This document shows positions 42,596 to 52,083 of a stretch of DNA of 64,000 nucleotides, piece after piece. Numbering within the stretch: position 1 is the stretch's first letter; each line of letters begins with the position of its first letter. The translations under genes and the position numbers were made by a program. A model generated the notes under the pieces. The model was not told where the DNA came from. It saw only the letters and a program-made list of their open reading frames with translations, and did not search any database. The DNA comes from Paenibacillus rhizophilus (GTDB lineage Bacteria; Bacillota; Bacilli; Paenibacillales; Paenibacillaceae), in the NCBI RefSeq assembly GCF_003854965.1, contig NZ_RQPI01000017.1:36645-100644 (forward strand), in the 5' to 3' direction.

Positions 42596-43349
42596 AAGAT
42601 ACCACTTCCTTTGCCAACTCGGTATACACTTCGGCCCCTTTGGAACGCGGATCGTAAGTAATAATGGATTGTCCGTGAGACGGGGCTTCACTCAGTCTGA
42701 TGTTGCGCGGGATAATCGTCCGATAAACCTTTTCTTGGAAATATTTTTTAACTTCTTCAATGACCTGAATACCGAGGTTGGTCCTCGCATCCAGCATTGT
42801 CAGAAGGACACCTTCAATTCTCAAATGAGGATTCAAGTTTTTCTGAACCAATCTTACAGTATTCAATAGCTGACTCAAACCTTCTAGCGCGTAGTACTCG
42901 CATTGAATCGGAATAATGACCGAATCCGCGGCTGTCAGTGAGTTAATTGTCAGAATGCCCAGGGATGGCGGACAATCGATAATAATATAATCATATTGCT
43001 GCTTTACCAGCCCGAGTGCTTTTTTAAGTCGCAGTTCTCTTGAAATGGTGGATACCAATTCAATTTCCGCCCCTGCCAACTGAATAGTAGCCGGTATGAT
43101 ATTAAGCCCATCGATCTTCGTCTCCAGGATAGCTTCATGCGGGGCGATTTCATCAATTAAAATATTATAAATACAGTTTTCCACATCAGCCTTGTTTATG
43201 CCTACACCGCTTGTGGTATTCCCCTGCGGATCAATGTCAACAAGCAATACCCTTTTGCCCAAAGTAGCCAAACCGGCACCCAGGTTTACAGAAGTCGTTG
43301 TTTTACCGACACCGCCTTTTTGATTTGCTATGGCAATAATTTTGGACAC
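42588..43349 (-). CDS. parA: Chromosome partitioning ATPase ParA (Soj)
   Basis: A 253-residue Walker-type ATPase with deviant Walker A KGGVGKTTTSVNLG (about 11-24), LLVDIDPQGNTTSG and YDYIIIDCPPSLG. It dimerises with ATP on DNA, drives origin segregation with ParB and controls DnaA. Forms an operon with parB through overlapping stop and start. Confidence 0.97.
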   Translation of the reverse strand: MSKIIAIANQKGGVGKTTTSVNLGAGLATLGKRVLLVDIDPQGNTTSGVGINKADVENCIYNILIDEIAPHEAILETKIDGLNIIPATIQLAGAEIELVSTISRELRLKKALGLVKQQYDYIIIDCPPSLGILTINSLTAADSVIIPIQCEYYALEGLSQLLNTVRLVQKNLNPHLRIEGVLLTMLDARTNLGIQVIEEVKKYFQEKVYRTIIPRNIRLSEAPSHGQSIITYDPRSKGAEVYTELAKEVVSYE

Positions 43350-43455
43350 TTATTTCACCTCGAATAGTTGGGAAGAATCTTGTAGTCGTCCTAAGTTGAT
43401 GAGCTGGATGCTGCTCTACTCGGACTTATCACACCTCACGGGATAAGCCGCAGAA

Positions 43456-43484
43456 AAGGCGGCCAATCACCTCAGGGCCGCCTT
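43456..43484 (-). terminator. noc terminator
   Basis: AAGGCGGCC-11-GGCCGCCTT with TTTTC after it on the minus strand, 16 bases beyond the noc stop. Confidence 0.75.
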
Positions 43485-43499
43485 CAGCTTTGCAACACT

Positions 43500-44315
43500 T
43501 TATTTTTTTGGAATTTGAATCACGATCTCATAATGATCGCCGCGATCATTCTCGGACGTTTTAATTTCCATTCCCGATCCGGTAACCATATCAATCGATT
43601 GGCGTATCGTATTCAGAGCCAGCCGTACATCCTTCGTATAAGAAATTCGTTTTGATTTTTTGATCTTGGATGATTCCTTATAAAAGGCGATGCGCGCTTC
43701 GGTCTGCTTCACGTTCAACCCTTTGGAAATAATCTCTCCAAGTACTTTAAGCTGCATTTCCTCGCTATCCAGCGACAATAGCGATCGCGCATGCCTTTCC
43801 GTGATTTTCCTTTCCATCAAAGCCGCTTTGATCTCTTCCGGCAGCTGAAGCAGCCGAATTTTGTTGGCAATGGTGGATTGGCTTTTACCGAGCCGCTGAG
43901 CGAGACTTTCCTGAGTCAACTGATGCAAATCGATTAGCTTTTGATAAGCGATCGCTTCTTCGATGGAAGTCAGACCTTCCCGCTGTAAATTTTCGATGAG
44001 AGCAATAGAGGCAGCCTGCGAATTGTTGAAATCTCGTACGATAGCTGGGATGTTCTCCATTCCCAACTTCTTAACCGCCCGCCAACGCCGTTCCCCCGCT
44101 ATGATCTCATATTGGGAATCTTTCATGCGGACGACAATCGGTTGAATAATACCATGAGTCTTAATCGTCTGGCATAACTCATCAATCTTCTCATCATCAA
44201 AAATAGTACGGGGCTGATAAGGACTGCTAATTATTTCATTGACCGGGATTTGTTTAATCTCTTCTCCGCTGCTTCGTTCGGTAAATCCAAACAGTCTGGT
44301 GAATTGTTCTTTCAT
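43500..44315 (-). CDS. noc: Nucleoid occlusion protein Noc
   Basis: A 271-residue ParB paralogue starting MKEQFTRLFGFTE, matching the membrane-targeting helix of Noc. The CTP-binding GERRWRA, helix-turn-helix LTQESLAQRLGKSQSTIANK and the Noc-type KITERHARSLLSL follow. It binds its own sites and prevents division over the nucleoid. Start could also be the ATG at 44324 (nearer AGGTGG). It lies 150 bases upstream of parA with a terminator between, the usual Bacillales arrangement. Confidence 0.94.
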   Translation of the reverse strand: MKEQFTRLFGFTERSSGEEIKQIPVNEIISSPYQPRTIFDDEKIDELCQTIKTHGIIQPIVVRMKDSQYEIIAGERRWRAVKKLGMENIPAIVRDFNNSQAASIALIENLQREGLTSIEEAIAYQKLIDLHQLTQESLAQRLGKSQSTIANKIRLLQLPEEIKAALMERKITERHARSLLSLDSEEMQLKVLGEIISKGLNVKQTEARIAFYKESSKIKKSKRISYTKDVRLALNTIRQSIDMVTGSGMEIKTSENDRGDHYEIVIQIPKK

Positions 44316-44777
44316 TCCGTTCATTACCACCTAATTTCGTTATAGTACGATCCTAGACCAATTCCCGGAAAAACAATCGTACAAGCCAATAATAATGTAT
44401 GCGGTACAGGCACAACCCAGCTCTATGTCGTGCGAAACGATCCTCATTTCATCCTGTTAATTCAGGATTTTCAAGAGGCCAGTTCGGTCCTGCGTCATAT
44501 GCTGCAAGAATGAAAAAACATATCAACGTGCCTATACGGCGCTTTGGGCACCGCATTGTTACTATATTATTCTATCACTTTTCTGTCCATAATCCTATTC
44601 TTCGTATAGACCTATTTTTCCGTTTTTCAAACGAGCGATGCCAATAACAATATGTAAAACGGTGTCTGATTCAGAAGGCACTGTGGTAAGCTCACAATCA
44701 ATACATCCACATAATCATAGCCAAAAGGGATCCTATTTAATTCACTAATCAATCCTGAATGATGAAAGCTATAGTAA

Positions 44778-44805
44778 AAAGCCGCCTTCCTACAGGAAGA
44801 CGACT
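44778..44805 (-). terminator. rsmG terminator
   Basis: Minus strand AAGTCGTCTTCC-3-AGGAAGGCGGCTT (wobbles) then TTTAC, 47 bases after the rsmG stop. Confidence 0.75.
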
Positions 44806-44834
44806 TATAATAACCCAAATGCCAATTTTCCAAA

Positions 44835-44850
44835 TGTTTCACGTGAAACA
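44835..44850. other. parS site, perfect consensus
   Basis: TGTTTCACGTGAAACA, a perfect 16-bp palindrome and the exact ParB loading consensus, one base past the rsmG stop. Confidence 0.97.
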
Positions 44851-44851
44851 A

Positions 44852-45571
44852 TCAGACAAGCGGAGTTTTGGCGGGTATGCCTGCTTTACGCGGATATTTA
44901 GCCGGAGTAGAGCCGGTTTTGCGGATCAGAATAATGTGCCTTGCGGAATCCTCTATTGGCAAACTGAACGACTCTACCTTTTCCAATTGACCGCGCAATT
45001 CCTTGAGACTTAACTTGGACTCGCTCAGTTCCTCTGCAGGATCACTGCCCTTCATCGCCGCAAATAAGCCGTCTTTGCGGACAAAAGGTAAGCAAAACTC
45101 ATTGAGCAGAGCCATTCTCGCAACCGCCCGCGCCGTCACCAGATCATAGCTGTCCCGGTTCGAAGGCTGACGTGCGATGTCCTCAGCCCGGCCATGAATC
45201 AGCTCTACCCCTTCCAGCTTAAGCTCATCACAGACATGTTGGAGAAAGGAAATTCGTTTGCTCAGTGAATCGACAATTGTCAGCTTCAAATGAGGAAACG
45301 CAATTTTAAGCGGGATGCCCGGAAATCCAGCGCCGGAGCCAATATCAGCCATCCGATCAACTGCAAGCATATCCACAAAAAAAGCAAGAGACAGGGAGTC
45401 ATAAAAATGCTTCGTATAAACCTGCTCACGCTCGGTAATGCCTGTAAGGTTCATTTTCTCATTCCAGCTTACAAGCTCCCGGTAATAGCTTTCAAACTGG
45501 TCCAACTGCGAGGAGAGCACAATTCCACGCTCTTCCAGCCGCCGGACAAACTGATCTTGAATCGGGTCCAT
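44852..45571 (-). CDS. rsmG: 16S rRNA m7G527 methyltransferase RsmG (GidB)
   Basis: A 239-residue SAM-dependent methyltransferase with motif I MADIGSGAGFPGIPLKI, VDSLSKRISFL, and VTARAVARM. It methylates G527 of 16S rRNA in the 530 loop; loss gives low-level streptomycin resistance. It follows mnmG by nine bases in the classic mnmE-mnmG-rsmG operon. Confidence 0.97.
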   Translation of the reverse strand: MDPIQDQFVRRLEERGIVLSSQLDQFESYYRELVSWNEKMNLTGITEREQVYTKHFYDSLSLAFFVDMLAVDRMADIGSGAGFPGIPLKIAFPHLKLTIVDSLSKRISFLQHVCDELKLEGVELIHGRAEDIARQPSNRDSYDLVTARAVARMALLNEFCLPFVRKDGLFAAMKGSDPAEELSESKLSLKELRGQLEKVESFSLPIEDSARHIILIRKTGSTPAKYPRKAGIPAKTPLV

Positions 45572-45580
45572 AGGTTTCTC

Positions 45581-47467
45581 TTATCCTTTCGCCGCGGTCA
45601 CCCGGTTATAGTGCTCCAAATGGACCAACAGGATGGAAATATCGGCCGGTGTCACACCGGAGATCCGTGAAGCCTGGCCGATGGAAATCGGCCGGATCTT
45701 CGCCAGCTTTTGCCGGGCTTCGATAGCCAATCCATGAATATCGCTGTAATCGATATCTTCTGGAAGCTTTTTCTGTTCCATCTTTTGCAGACGCTCCACA
45801 TGCTGAAGCTGTTTTTCAATATAACCCGCATATTTGATTTGAATCTCGACCTGCTCCTTCATCTCCTCATCGAGCAGAACCGGTGGCGGGGAAATTTGTT
45901 CAACAAAGGTATAGTCCATTTCCGGACGGCGCATCAGGATAAGCAGGTTGCTGCCGTCGGCAATTGGCGCCGATCCTTTTTCTTCCAATACGGAATTTAC
46001 TTCAGATGGTTTCACCTTCGTATTCTGCAATCTTTGAATTTCCTGTTCCACCTTCTGTTTCTTGTCGACAAAGGCAGCATAACGTTCTTCGGAAATCAGG
46101 CCGATTTCATAACCGATCGGTGTCAGGCGAAGGTCGGCATTGTCGTGACGAAGCAGCAGGCGATACTCTGCCCGGGAAGTAAGCAGACGATAGGGCTCGT
46201 TCGTTCCCTTGGTTACAAGGTCATCAATCAGTACGCCAATATATCCCTGAGAGCGATCCAAAATGACCGGATCTTTGCCCTGCGCCTTGCGGCCGGCATT
46301 AATGCCCGCCATAACCCCCTGTCCTGCCGCTTCCTCATAGCCGGAAGTGCCGTTAATCTGCCCTGCTGTGAACAGTCCAGGCAAACGCTTCGTTTCCAAG
46401 CTTGGCCACAGCTGCGTAGGCACCATGGCATCATACTCAATAGCATATCCGTTGCGCATCATTTCAACCTTTTCCAGTCCGGGAATTGAACGCAGAATTG
46501 AAAGCTGGACGTCTTCGGGCAGACTGGTAGACAAACCCTGAACATAGTATTCCGCCGTGTTTTTTCCTTCCGGTTCAAGAAAAATCTGGTGCTTCGGCTT
46601 GTCGCTGAAGCGGACTACCTTGTCCTCGATGGATGGGCAATAGCGCGGCCCCGTTCCTTCAATAATGCCGGTAAACATCGGCGCGCGATGCAAATTGCTA
46701 TTGATAATCGTATGGGTCTCCTCCGACGTATACGTCAGCCAGCAAGGAAGCTGCTCGTTATCGGAAGACTTCGTCTCATAGGAGAAGAACTTCGGATGCT
46801 CGTCTCCCGGCTGAATTTCCGTCTTGGAGAAATCAATCGTATCTTTGTGTACACGCGGCGGAGTTCCGGTCTTAAAGCGCACCAATTCAAATCCCAGCTC
46901 GCGCAAGTTCTCCGAGAGCTTAACTGAAGGCTGTTGATTGTTTGGCCCGCTTTCGTAAGTCGTCTCACCCATAATCACCTTGCCTCGCAGATAAGTGCCC
47001 GTAGTCAAAATGACGGTCTTACTGCGATAAATCGTCCCGGTCTTGGTGATTACTCCGGCGCAAACGCCGTTCTCTACGACCAGCCGCTCCACCATTCCCT
47101 GCCGCAGCGTCAGATTCGGCGTCTTCTCCATCGTTTCCTTCATGGTATGCTGGTACAAAAATTTGTCGGCCTGGGCGCGCAATGCGTGAACCGCCGGTCC
47201 CTTACCGGTATTCAGCATGCGGAGCTGAATGAAAGTCTTATCGATATTCCGGCCCATTTCACCGCCCAAAGCATCGATTTCACGAACGACATGCCCTTTG
47301 GCAGGACCGCCGATCGACGGGTTGCAGGGCATAAAAGCAATCATATCCAAATTGATCGTCACCATTAAGGTGCTGCAGCCCATTCGGGCCGCGGCGAGGG
47401 CGGCTTCACTGCCGGCATGACCCGCGCCGATGACGATCACGTCATAGCTGCCTCCTTCATAACTCAT
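45581..47467 (-). CDS. mnmG: tRNA uridine 5-carboxymethylaminomethyl enzyme MnmG (GidA)
   Basis: A 628-residue FAD enzyme. The N-terminal dinucleotide motif VIVIGAGHAGSEAALAAARM, the GidA signatures NPSIGGPAKGHVVREIDALG and GQINGTSGYEEAAGQG, and the C-terminal helical domain that meets MnmE are all seen. With MnmE it modifies U34 of tRNAs reading split codon boxes. AAAAGGAGGAAATGCA precedes the ATG; 48 bases separate it from mnmE. Confidence 0.97.
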   Translation of the reverse strand: MSYEGGSYDVIVIGAGHAGSEAALAAARMGCSTLMVTINLDMIAFMPCNPSIGGPAKGHVVREIDALGGEMGRNIDKTFIQLRMLNTGKGPAVHALRAQADKFLYQHTMKETMEKTPNLTLRQGMVERLVVENGVCAGVITKTGTIYRSKTVILTTGTYLRGKVIMGETTYESGPNNQQPSVKLSENLRELGFELVRFKTGTPPRVHKDTIDFSKTEIQPGDEHPKFFSYETKSSDNEQLPCWLTYTSEETHTIINSNLHRAPMFTGIIEGTGPRYCPSIEDKVVRFSDKPKHQIFLEPEGKNTAEYYVQGLSTSLPEDVQLSILRSIPGLEKVEMMRNGYAIEYDAMVPTQLWPSLETKRLPGLFTAGQINGTSGYEEAAGQGVMAGINAGRKAQGKDPVILDRSQGYIGVLIDDLVTKGTNEPYRLLTSRAEYRLLLRHDNADLRLTPIGYEIGLISEERYAAFVDKKQKVEQEIQRLQNTKVKPSEVNSVLEEKGSAPIADGSNLLILMRRPEMDYTFVEQISPPPVLLDEEMKEQVEIQIKYAGYIEKQLQHVERLQKMEQKKLPEDIDYSDIHGLAIEARQKLAKIRPISIGQASRISGVTPADISILLVHLEHYNRVTAAKG

Positions 47468-47515
47468 TGCATTTCCTCCTTTTATATGAAACGCGGCGCT
47501 CTAAGGCCGTCTGTC

Positions 47516-48892
47516 TTATTTTCCTAAACAAAATTGGGAGAAGATTTGGTCAAGCAGCGAATCGGCCGCGGTATCTCCGACAATTTCGCCAAGCTGCTCC
47601 CAGGCAAGCCGAACGTCGATTTGAATCATATCGATCGGAACCAGCTGTTCCGCAGCTTCAAAGGCATCCTGAAGCGATTTGTGCGCTTTCTTTAACAGGG
47701 CAATATGACGGACGTTGCTGACATAAGTCAAATCGCCAGACTCCAGCTTGCCTCCGAAAAAGAGCTCGGAAATGGCTTCCTCCAGCCGGTCGAGACCTTC
47801 CTCTTCCAACACGGACATCGGAACGATAGCCGATTCGTCGAAATATTGAAACAGAACATCTTTGTCCAATTTAGACGGTAAGTCCATTTTATTCATGATA
47901 CATAAAACTTGTCTACCGTGGATTTGTTCCATTAAAGTTAATTCATCCTCATGCAGAGGCTCGCTGTTGTTCAGTACAAGCAGAATGAGGTCGGCTTCAG
48001 TGACGGCGGCTTTGGAGCGTTCCACTCCAATCTTCTCAACCACATCCATCGTTTCACGGATGCCGGCCGTATCCAGAAGTTTAAGCGGGATATTGTTTAT
48101 CGTGACGAATTCTTCAATGACATCCCGGGTCGTTCCAGGAATGTCGGTTACAATCGCCTTATTCTCGCGTGCGAGCGCGTTAAGCAGCGATGATTTCCCT
48201 ACGTTGGGGCGGCCGATAATGGCGGTTGTAATCCCCTCGCGCAGTATCTTACCCTGGGTCGCCGTCTTGAGCAGCCGATCGATCCCTTCCATCACTTCAC
48301 TACTCTTGTCTTTGACATATTCGGCCGTCAGCAGCTCCACGTCATGCTCCGGATAATCGATATTGACCTCAATATGCGCGAGGAGCTCCAGTAAGCTTTG
48401 TCTAAGATTCCCAATCCGCTGCGACAATGACCCGTTAACCTGCTTTAGAGCGACGGAAAAAGCACGGTCGGACTTCGATCGAATAAGGTCGATTACCGCC
48501 TCCGCCTGCGACAAATCGATTCGCCCTCCAAGAAAAGCACGCTTAGTAAACTCCCCGGGTTCCGCAAGACGGATCTGCTGCTGGAGCAGAATGTCCATTA
48601 CTCTTCGCACTGAAATGACGCCGCCGTGCGTACTGATCTCCACCACATCCTCGGTGGTAAAGGAACGCGGAGCCCTCATAACGGTGACGAGCACTTCCTC
48701 CATGATCTCGCCACTTCCGGGATTTACGATATGACCATAATGAACGGTATGACTCTCTGCTTCCGTCAGCGCAATCCGGCTGCGGAACAAAGGCGCCACC
48801 TGAGAGATGCTTTCCGGTCCGCTTACCCGGATAATTGCGATTCCTCCCTCGCCTACCGACGTCGAAACGGCGGCAATTGTATCGCTGAGCAT
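47516..48892 (-). CDS. mnmE: tRNA modification GTPase MnmE (TrmE)
   Basis: A 458-residue GTPase starting MLSDTIAAVSTSVGEGGIAI (folate-binding domain), a helical domain, and an inserted G domain with GRPNVGKSSLLN (G1), DIPGTTRD (G2/G3) and NKMD (G4). The C-terminal FCLGK carries the catalytic Cys motif. It forms the tRNA wobble-modifying complex with MnmG. ATG at 48892 follows AGGTGAAGG; the longer open frame crosses the khpB terminator and is rejected. Confidence 0.97.
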   Translation of the reverse strand: MLSDTIAAVSTSVGEGGIAIIRVSGPESISQVAPLFRSRIALTEAESHTVHYGHIVNPGSGEIMEEVLVTVMRAPRSFTTEDVVEISTHGGVISVRRVMDILLQQQIRLAEPGEFTKRAFLGGRIDLSQAEAVIDLIRSKSDRAFSVALKQVNGSLSQRIGNLRQSLLELLAHIEVNIDYPEHDVELLTAEYVKDKSSEVMEGIDRLLKTATQGKILREGITTAIIGRPNVGKSSLLNALARENKAIVTDIPGTTRDVIEEFVTINNIPLKLLDTAGIRETMDVVEKIGVERSKAAVTEADLILLVLNNSEPLHEDELTLMEQIHGRQVLCIMNKMDLPSKLDKDVLFQYFDESAIVPMSVLEEEGLDRLEEAISELFFGGKLESGDLTYVSNVRHIALLKKAHKSLQDAFEAAEQLVPIDMIQIDVRLAWEQLGEIVGDTAADSLLDQIFSQFCLGK

Positions 48893-48947
48893 GCTTACCT
48901 TCACCTTTCTAATGATGTAATCAATCCATATACTTAGGTTAAAAAAA

Positions 48948-48980
48948 CAATGACCCCTTACTGTGGTCAAGGAGTCATTG
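48948..48980 (-). terminator. khpB terminator
   Basis: Minus strand CAATGACTCCTT-9-AAGGGGTCATTG then TTTTTTT, 13 bases after the stop. It separates rpmH-rnpA-yidC-khpB from mnmE. Confidence 0.93.
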
Positions 48981-48992
48981 CGGCTATATTCA

Positions 48993-49727
48993 CTACTTCA
49001 ATGTTATAACGACACGGCGGTTTGGCTCTTCGCCCTTGCTGTAGGTGTTCACCTGACGGTGATCCTGAAGTCTGGAATGGATAATCTTCCGTTCTTGCGG
49101 AGACATTGGCTCCAGCACTACTTCTTTGCGGGTACGAACGACTCTTCCCGCCAGACGGTCCGCTAAATCCTCAAGCGTCTTCTTGCGCCGTTCACGGAAA
49201 TTCTCCGCATCCAGCACAAGACGGATAAAACTGTCGGAATAACGGTTGGCAACGATATTAGTCAAATATTGCAACGCATCGAGAGTTTGTCCTCTTCTGC
49301 CAATCAGCAGCCCCAGATCCGGACCGGAGATTTGCAGCGTAGCGGCATCCTTGCCGTGAACGACTTCAACTTCCACTTGAAGTCCCATGCTCCCGGCTAC
49401 ATCCACAATAAAACCAACGGCCTCTTGATAAGCTTCCTCTACCGGATTTCCGGAATCCTGGCGGGGCGCGTCCCCGATCGCCTCTTGTCTCGTCTCTGTT
49501 TCATTCTGCTGAGGCAGTGACGGAGCACTCGCCGCTGGCACCGGTGCCGGTTCAGTCAGCAAGGTGAGCTCCACCTTCGCATCCTTCACACCGATTAACC
49601 CCAGGAATCCTTTTGATGGCTGCTCAAGCACGGTGACCGTGACTTTGTCCTTATCGGCTGCCAACTGGGCAAGTCCGCGCTTCACAGCTTCTTCAATGGT
49701 TTTCCCTGTCGCGACGACTTTGTTCAT
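48993..49727 (-). CDS. khpB: RNA-binding protein KhpB (Jag/EloR)
   Basis: A 244-residue protein with Jag-N domain (1-50, including KGFLGLIG), an Ala/Pro/Glu-rich linker, a KH domain with GRRGQTLDALQYL (about 165-180) and a C-terminal R3H domain with R-x3-H in RKIIHSRLQDHR. It binds RNA with KhpA and influences wall elongation. It overlaps the yidC stop by four bases. Confidence 0.94.
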   Translation of the reverse strand: MNKVVATGKTIEEAVKRGLAQLAADKDKVTVTVLEQPSKGFLGLIGVKDAKVELTLLTEPAPVPAASAPSLPQQNETETRQEAIGDAPRQDSGNPVEEAYQEAVGFIVDVAGSMGLQVEVEVVHGKDAATLQISGPDLGLLIGRRGQTLDALQYLTNIVANRYSDSFIRLVLDAENFRERRKKTLEDLADRLAGRVVRTRKEVVLEPMSPQERKIIHSRLQDHRQVNTYSKGEEPNRRVVITLK

Positions 49728-50569
49728 TTCGACTTTTTGGCCTCCTTCAACTTCGATGCCTTACCGTTACTGCCGGAATCAGCGCCGGCGACCGCCGCTT
49801 GGGGAGGAGTATTCTTACCCCGGTACAAGAAGTAATTCTGACCGATTGTATACAGATTACTGAATACCCAGTAAAGCGGCAGTGCGGACGGGAAGTTGTA
49901 AGACATAATGAAGATCAAGACCGGATAAACCATCAGCATGAACTGCATCGGGCCTTGCTGCTGCATTGGATTCATCGACGACATCATCTTTGTTTGCAGG
50001 AATGTCGTTATCGCGGCGAGTGCCGGCAGGATGAACAAATGGTCAGGCTTCCCAAGCTGCAACCAAAGGAAGGAATGCTCCCGCAGATGGGGGTTGTAGT
50101 AAATCGAGTTGTAAAGAGCAATAAAGATCGGCATTTGTACAACGAGCGGCAGACAGCCGGCCATTGGATTGACTTTGTTCTCCTGGAACAGCCGCATCGT
50201 TTCCTGCTGAACCTTTTCGGGATTGTCTTTATATTTTTTCTGGATTTTTTGAAGCTCAGGCTGAATGGCCTGCATAGCCCGGGAACTCTTCACCTGCTTC
50301 ATTGTCAGCGGGAGAATAAGCGTGCGGACAATAATCACCATTACAAGGACGGCCAGGGCATATTCTCCGTTAAACCATTTGGCAAACGTCTCAAGCGCCA
50401 AGGCAAAGTAATAAACGACATTGCTCTGCCAGAAGCCTCCATTCTTCAAATCCTCCGTCGTATGCGTAACCGTTGCCGATTGACTGCAGCCCGACAGAAC
50501 GGCCACCATCATGACCATTGCTGCGATGAGGAGAAACCATTTTCCTCGTCTAGTCTTCAATAGAGACAC
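49724..50569 (-). CDS. yidC: Membrane protein insertase YidC (SpoIIIJ/OxaA)
   Basis: A 281-residue lipoprotein insertase: signal peptide with lipobox VLSGC, then five membrane segments; the conserved cytoplasmic loop SSRAMQAIQPELQKIQKKYKDN and QMPIFIALY are typical. It inserts small membrane proteins with or without SecYEG. The tail is Lys-rich (KASKLKEAKKSK) for ribosome contact. Sporulation SpoIIIJ or YqjG type cannot be separated, but this oriC location corresponds to SpoIIIJ. Confidence 0.95.
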   Translation of the reverse strand: MSLLKTRRGKWFLLIAAMVMMVAVLSGCSQSATVTHTTEDLKNGGFWQSNVVYYFALALETFAKWFNGEYALAVLVMVIIVRTLILPLTMKQVKSSRAMQAIQPELQKIQKKYKDNPEKVQQETMRLFQENKVNPMAGCLPLVVQMPIFIALYNSIYYNPHLREHSFLWLQLGKPDHLFILPALAAITTFLQTKMMSSMNPMQQQGPMQFMLMVYPVLIFIMSYNFPSALPLYWVFSNLYTIGQNYFLYRGKNTPPQAAVAGADSGSNGKASKLKEAKKSK

Positions 50570-50653
50570 TTCATAACCCCTCTCTTAACATTCCATTGCA
50601 CCGTAAATCATACCATATTTATGAAGACAAATAAACAAGCCCCGCCGTCCCGT

Positions 50654-51004
50654 TTATTTGCGCGAAGCCTTGAGCAGCTTGGCTTTTCGCAGTACATGAA
50701 GCACACTTTTTTCAAGCTCCGCATAACTCATGTCCAGCGCCCCTTTTCGGACGATGAATACCAAGTCCAATCCGCCGACGATCTCGGCCTCATGATGCCG
50801 TACGATCTCCTTCACAAGTCTTCTCATCCGGTTGCGGACGACGGCGTTGCCAATCTTCTTACTGACTGATACGCCGGCCCGGAACCGCTCGACCTGCTTT
50901 CGGCTGAACCAGTACACCACAAACTGATGGTTCGCAAACGACTTTCCATGCCTGTATACGCGGCTGAAGTCGGCGCGGTTTCGTAAACGCAAGCTTTTAT
51001 GCAC
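50654..51004 (-). CDS. rnpA: Ribonuclease P protein component
   Basis: A 116-residue basic protein starting at GTG, HKSLRLRNRADFSRVYRHGK, with the RNR signature VVRNRMRRLVKEIVR. It helps the RNase P RNA bind pre-tRNA. AAGGAGATTTCC lies before the GTG at 51004; the frame open to 51070 has no ribosome site. It follows rpmH, with a hairpin between that may lower its expression. Confidence 0.96.
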   Translation of the reverse strand: MHKSLRLRNRADFSRVYRHGKSFANHQFVVYWFSRKQVERFRAGVSVSKKIGNAVVRNRMRRLVKEIVRHHEAEIVGGLDLVFIVRKGALDMSYAELEKSVLHVLRKAKLLKASRK

Positions 51005-51251
51005 GGAAATCTCCTTGTTCAAAGTCCAAAAAAGGATCTTCGAAATTTTTCTACTTATTATTATAGTCACCGGAGGAACTCACTAAACGAGTTAACGGGC
51101 AGGCGGACTGCTCTTCCCCCGAAAAATACGGCCATTCCCCTATTATGCAAGAAGAAACGGCTAATCCGTCCTTTCAGGGACGTTACCCGTTTCTCGTAGA
51201 CATATAAGACAAAGAACAAGCGCGAAGCTTATTCCTTCTTATATGTAAAAA

Positions 51252-51271
51252 AAGACCACCGCAGTGGTCTT
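51252..51271 (-). terminator. Hairpin between rpmH and rnpA
   Basis: AAGACCAC-4-GTGGTCTT followed by TTTTTT on the minus strand, 12 bases after the rpmH stop. A terminator or attenuator inside the operon that would make rpmH more abundant than rnpA. Confidence 0.85.
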
Positions 51272-51282
51272 ATTGGCCTGAC

Positions 51283-51417
51283 TTACGCACTCAGAACTTT
51301 TCTGCCTTTCAGGCGGCGGGCAGCCAGCACTTTGCGGCCGTTTTTCGTGCTCATTCTTGCGCGAAACCCGTGCACCTTCTTGCGCTTGCTTACATTCGGT
51401 TTGAACGTCGGTCTCAT
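51283..51417 (-). CDS. rpmH: Ribosomal protein bL34
   Basis: A 44-residue protein, MRPTFKPNVSKRKKVHGF to GRKVLSA, nearly all basic, with the conserved KVHGFRARMSTKNGRKVLAAR. Too short for many ORF lists but unmistakable. GGGAGGTGCAATAC precedes the ATG. First gene leftward of oriC. Confidence 0.97.
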   Translation of the reverse strand: MRPTFKPNVSKRKKVHGFRARMSTKNGRKVLAARRLKGRKVLSA

Positions 51418-51549
51418 GTATTGCACCTCCCTTGCAGGAACTTATAATGACTGTCAAAAAACGGCTTGGCCGTCCTTGTTAGGACAGTATCCACAAGATC
51501 ATCATTTTCATCTATCTGAGAAATTTCCTCGCAGAAAACACCTTTATAT

Positions 51550-51579
51550 ATTAAAGCATAAAACCGTCGTAAAAGTCAA
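51550..51579 (-). promoter_or_regulatory. rpmH promoter
   Basis: Minus strand TTGACT (51574-51579), 18 bases, TTTAAT (51550-51555), between the upstream DnaA boxes and rpmH. Confidence 0.6.
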
Positions 51580-51619
51580 CTGAAAACCCACTCCCTCTTT
51601 TTCCTCTCTGAATTACGTT

Positions 51620-51966
51620 TTATCCACAGCTCTCTGGACCAAATTAATAATCCACAACCCTTCAAAGTTATCCACCTGTGCCCAAAGAGTGGTGGAAAAT
51701 TCTCCACGGCATGGACAATCTGTGTATAAAAAAATAAACATCTGCCGGAAATTGTCGAACGGTAAACAAATTATCAACAATATGTAGTATTGTGGCTATT
51801 AATTATACACAAGTGGTTGAATTTGTGGATAAAATCCGTGGGTTCATTGAAAATCAAGGGGAGTTTTGCTATGATGGTATTACTTTTGATTGTGTATAGA
51901 TTTGATTGTCCTCCATATTATCAACAAGTTGTGGATAAAGTTGTGAACAATTCAAGTTTATCCATA
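51620..51966. other. oriC, upstream DnaA-box cluster
   Basis: Matches to TTATNCACA: plus strand 51620-51628 and 51803-51811; minus strand 51721-51729, 51824-51832 and 51930-51938. One-mismatch boxes include 51648-51656, 51668-51676, 51771-51779, 51891-51899, 51918-51926, 51942-51950 and 51958-51966. The cluster lies between rpmH and dnaA as in B. subtilis, surrounds the dnaA promoter, and should serve both initiation and dnaA autoregulation. Confidence 0.93.
51847..51875 (+). promoter_or_regulatory. dnaA promoter
   Basis: TTGAAA (51847-51852), 17 bases, TATGAT (51870-51875), flanked by DnaA boxes at 51824-51832 and 51891-51899, consistent with autorepression. The leader is about 200 nt. Confidence 0.65.
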
Positions 51967-52083
51967 TTTTTTTGTCTTTTCTTCCTGCGTACTGGGGATA
52001 ATATTCCCCATCACCTTATTTTCTTCGACATTTCCACTTCATGGCTCAAGCCACATTTGGAAGATTTAAAGGAGTGACAGTGT

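Larger units (their letters stand above)
44316..44851. other. Intergenic region between rsmG and noc
   Basis: About 536 bases holding a perfect parS, the rsmG terminator and the noc promoter region. TATAAC near 44340 on the minus strand is a possible noc -10 with a poor -35. No RNA or supported ORF; the open frames here run through the palindrome and terminator. Confidence 0.5.

Noticed and set aside
44627..44851. 74-residue minus-strand ORF after rsmG
   Set aside because: It is made of the parS palindrome and the rsmG terminator; no conserved features.
51790..52077. 95-residue plus-strand ORF upstream of dnaA
   Set aside because: Its sequence is the translated DnaA-box region; it spans the dnaA promoter and has no ribosome site.
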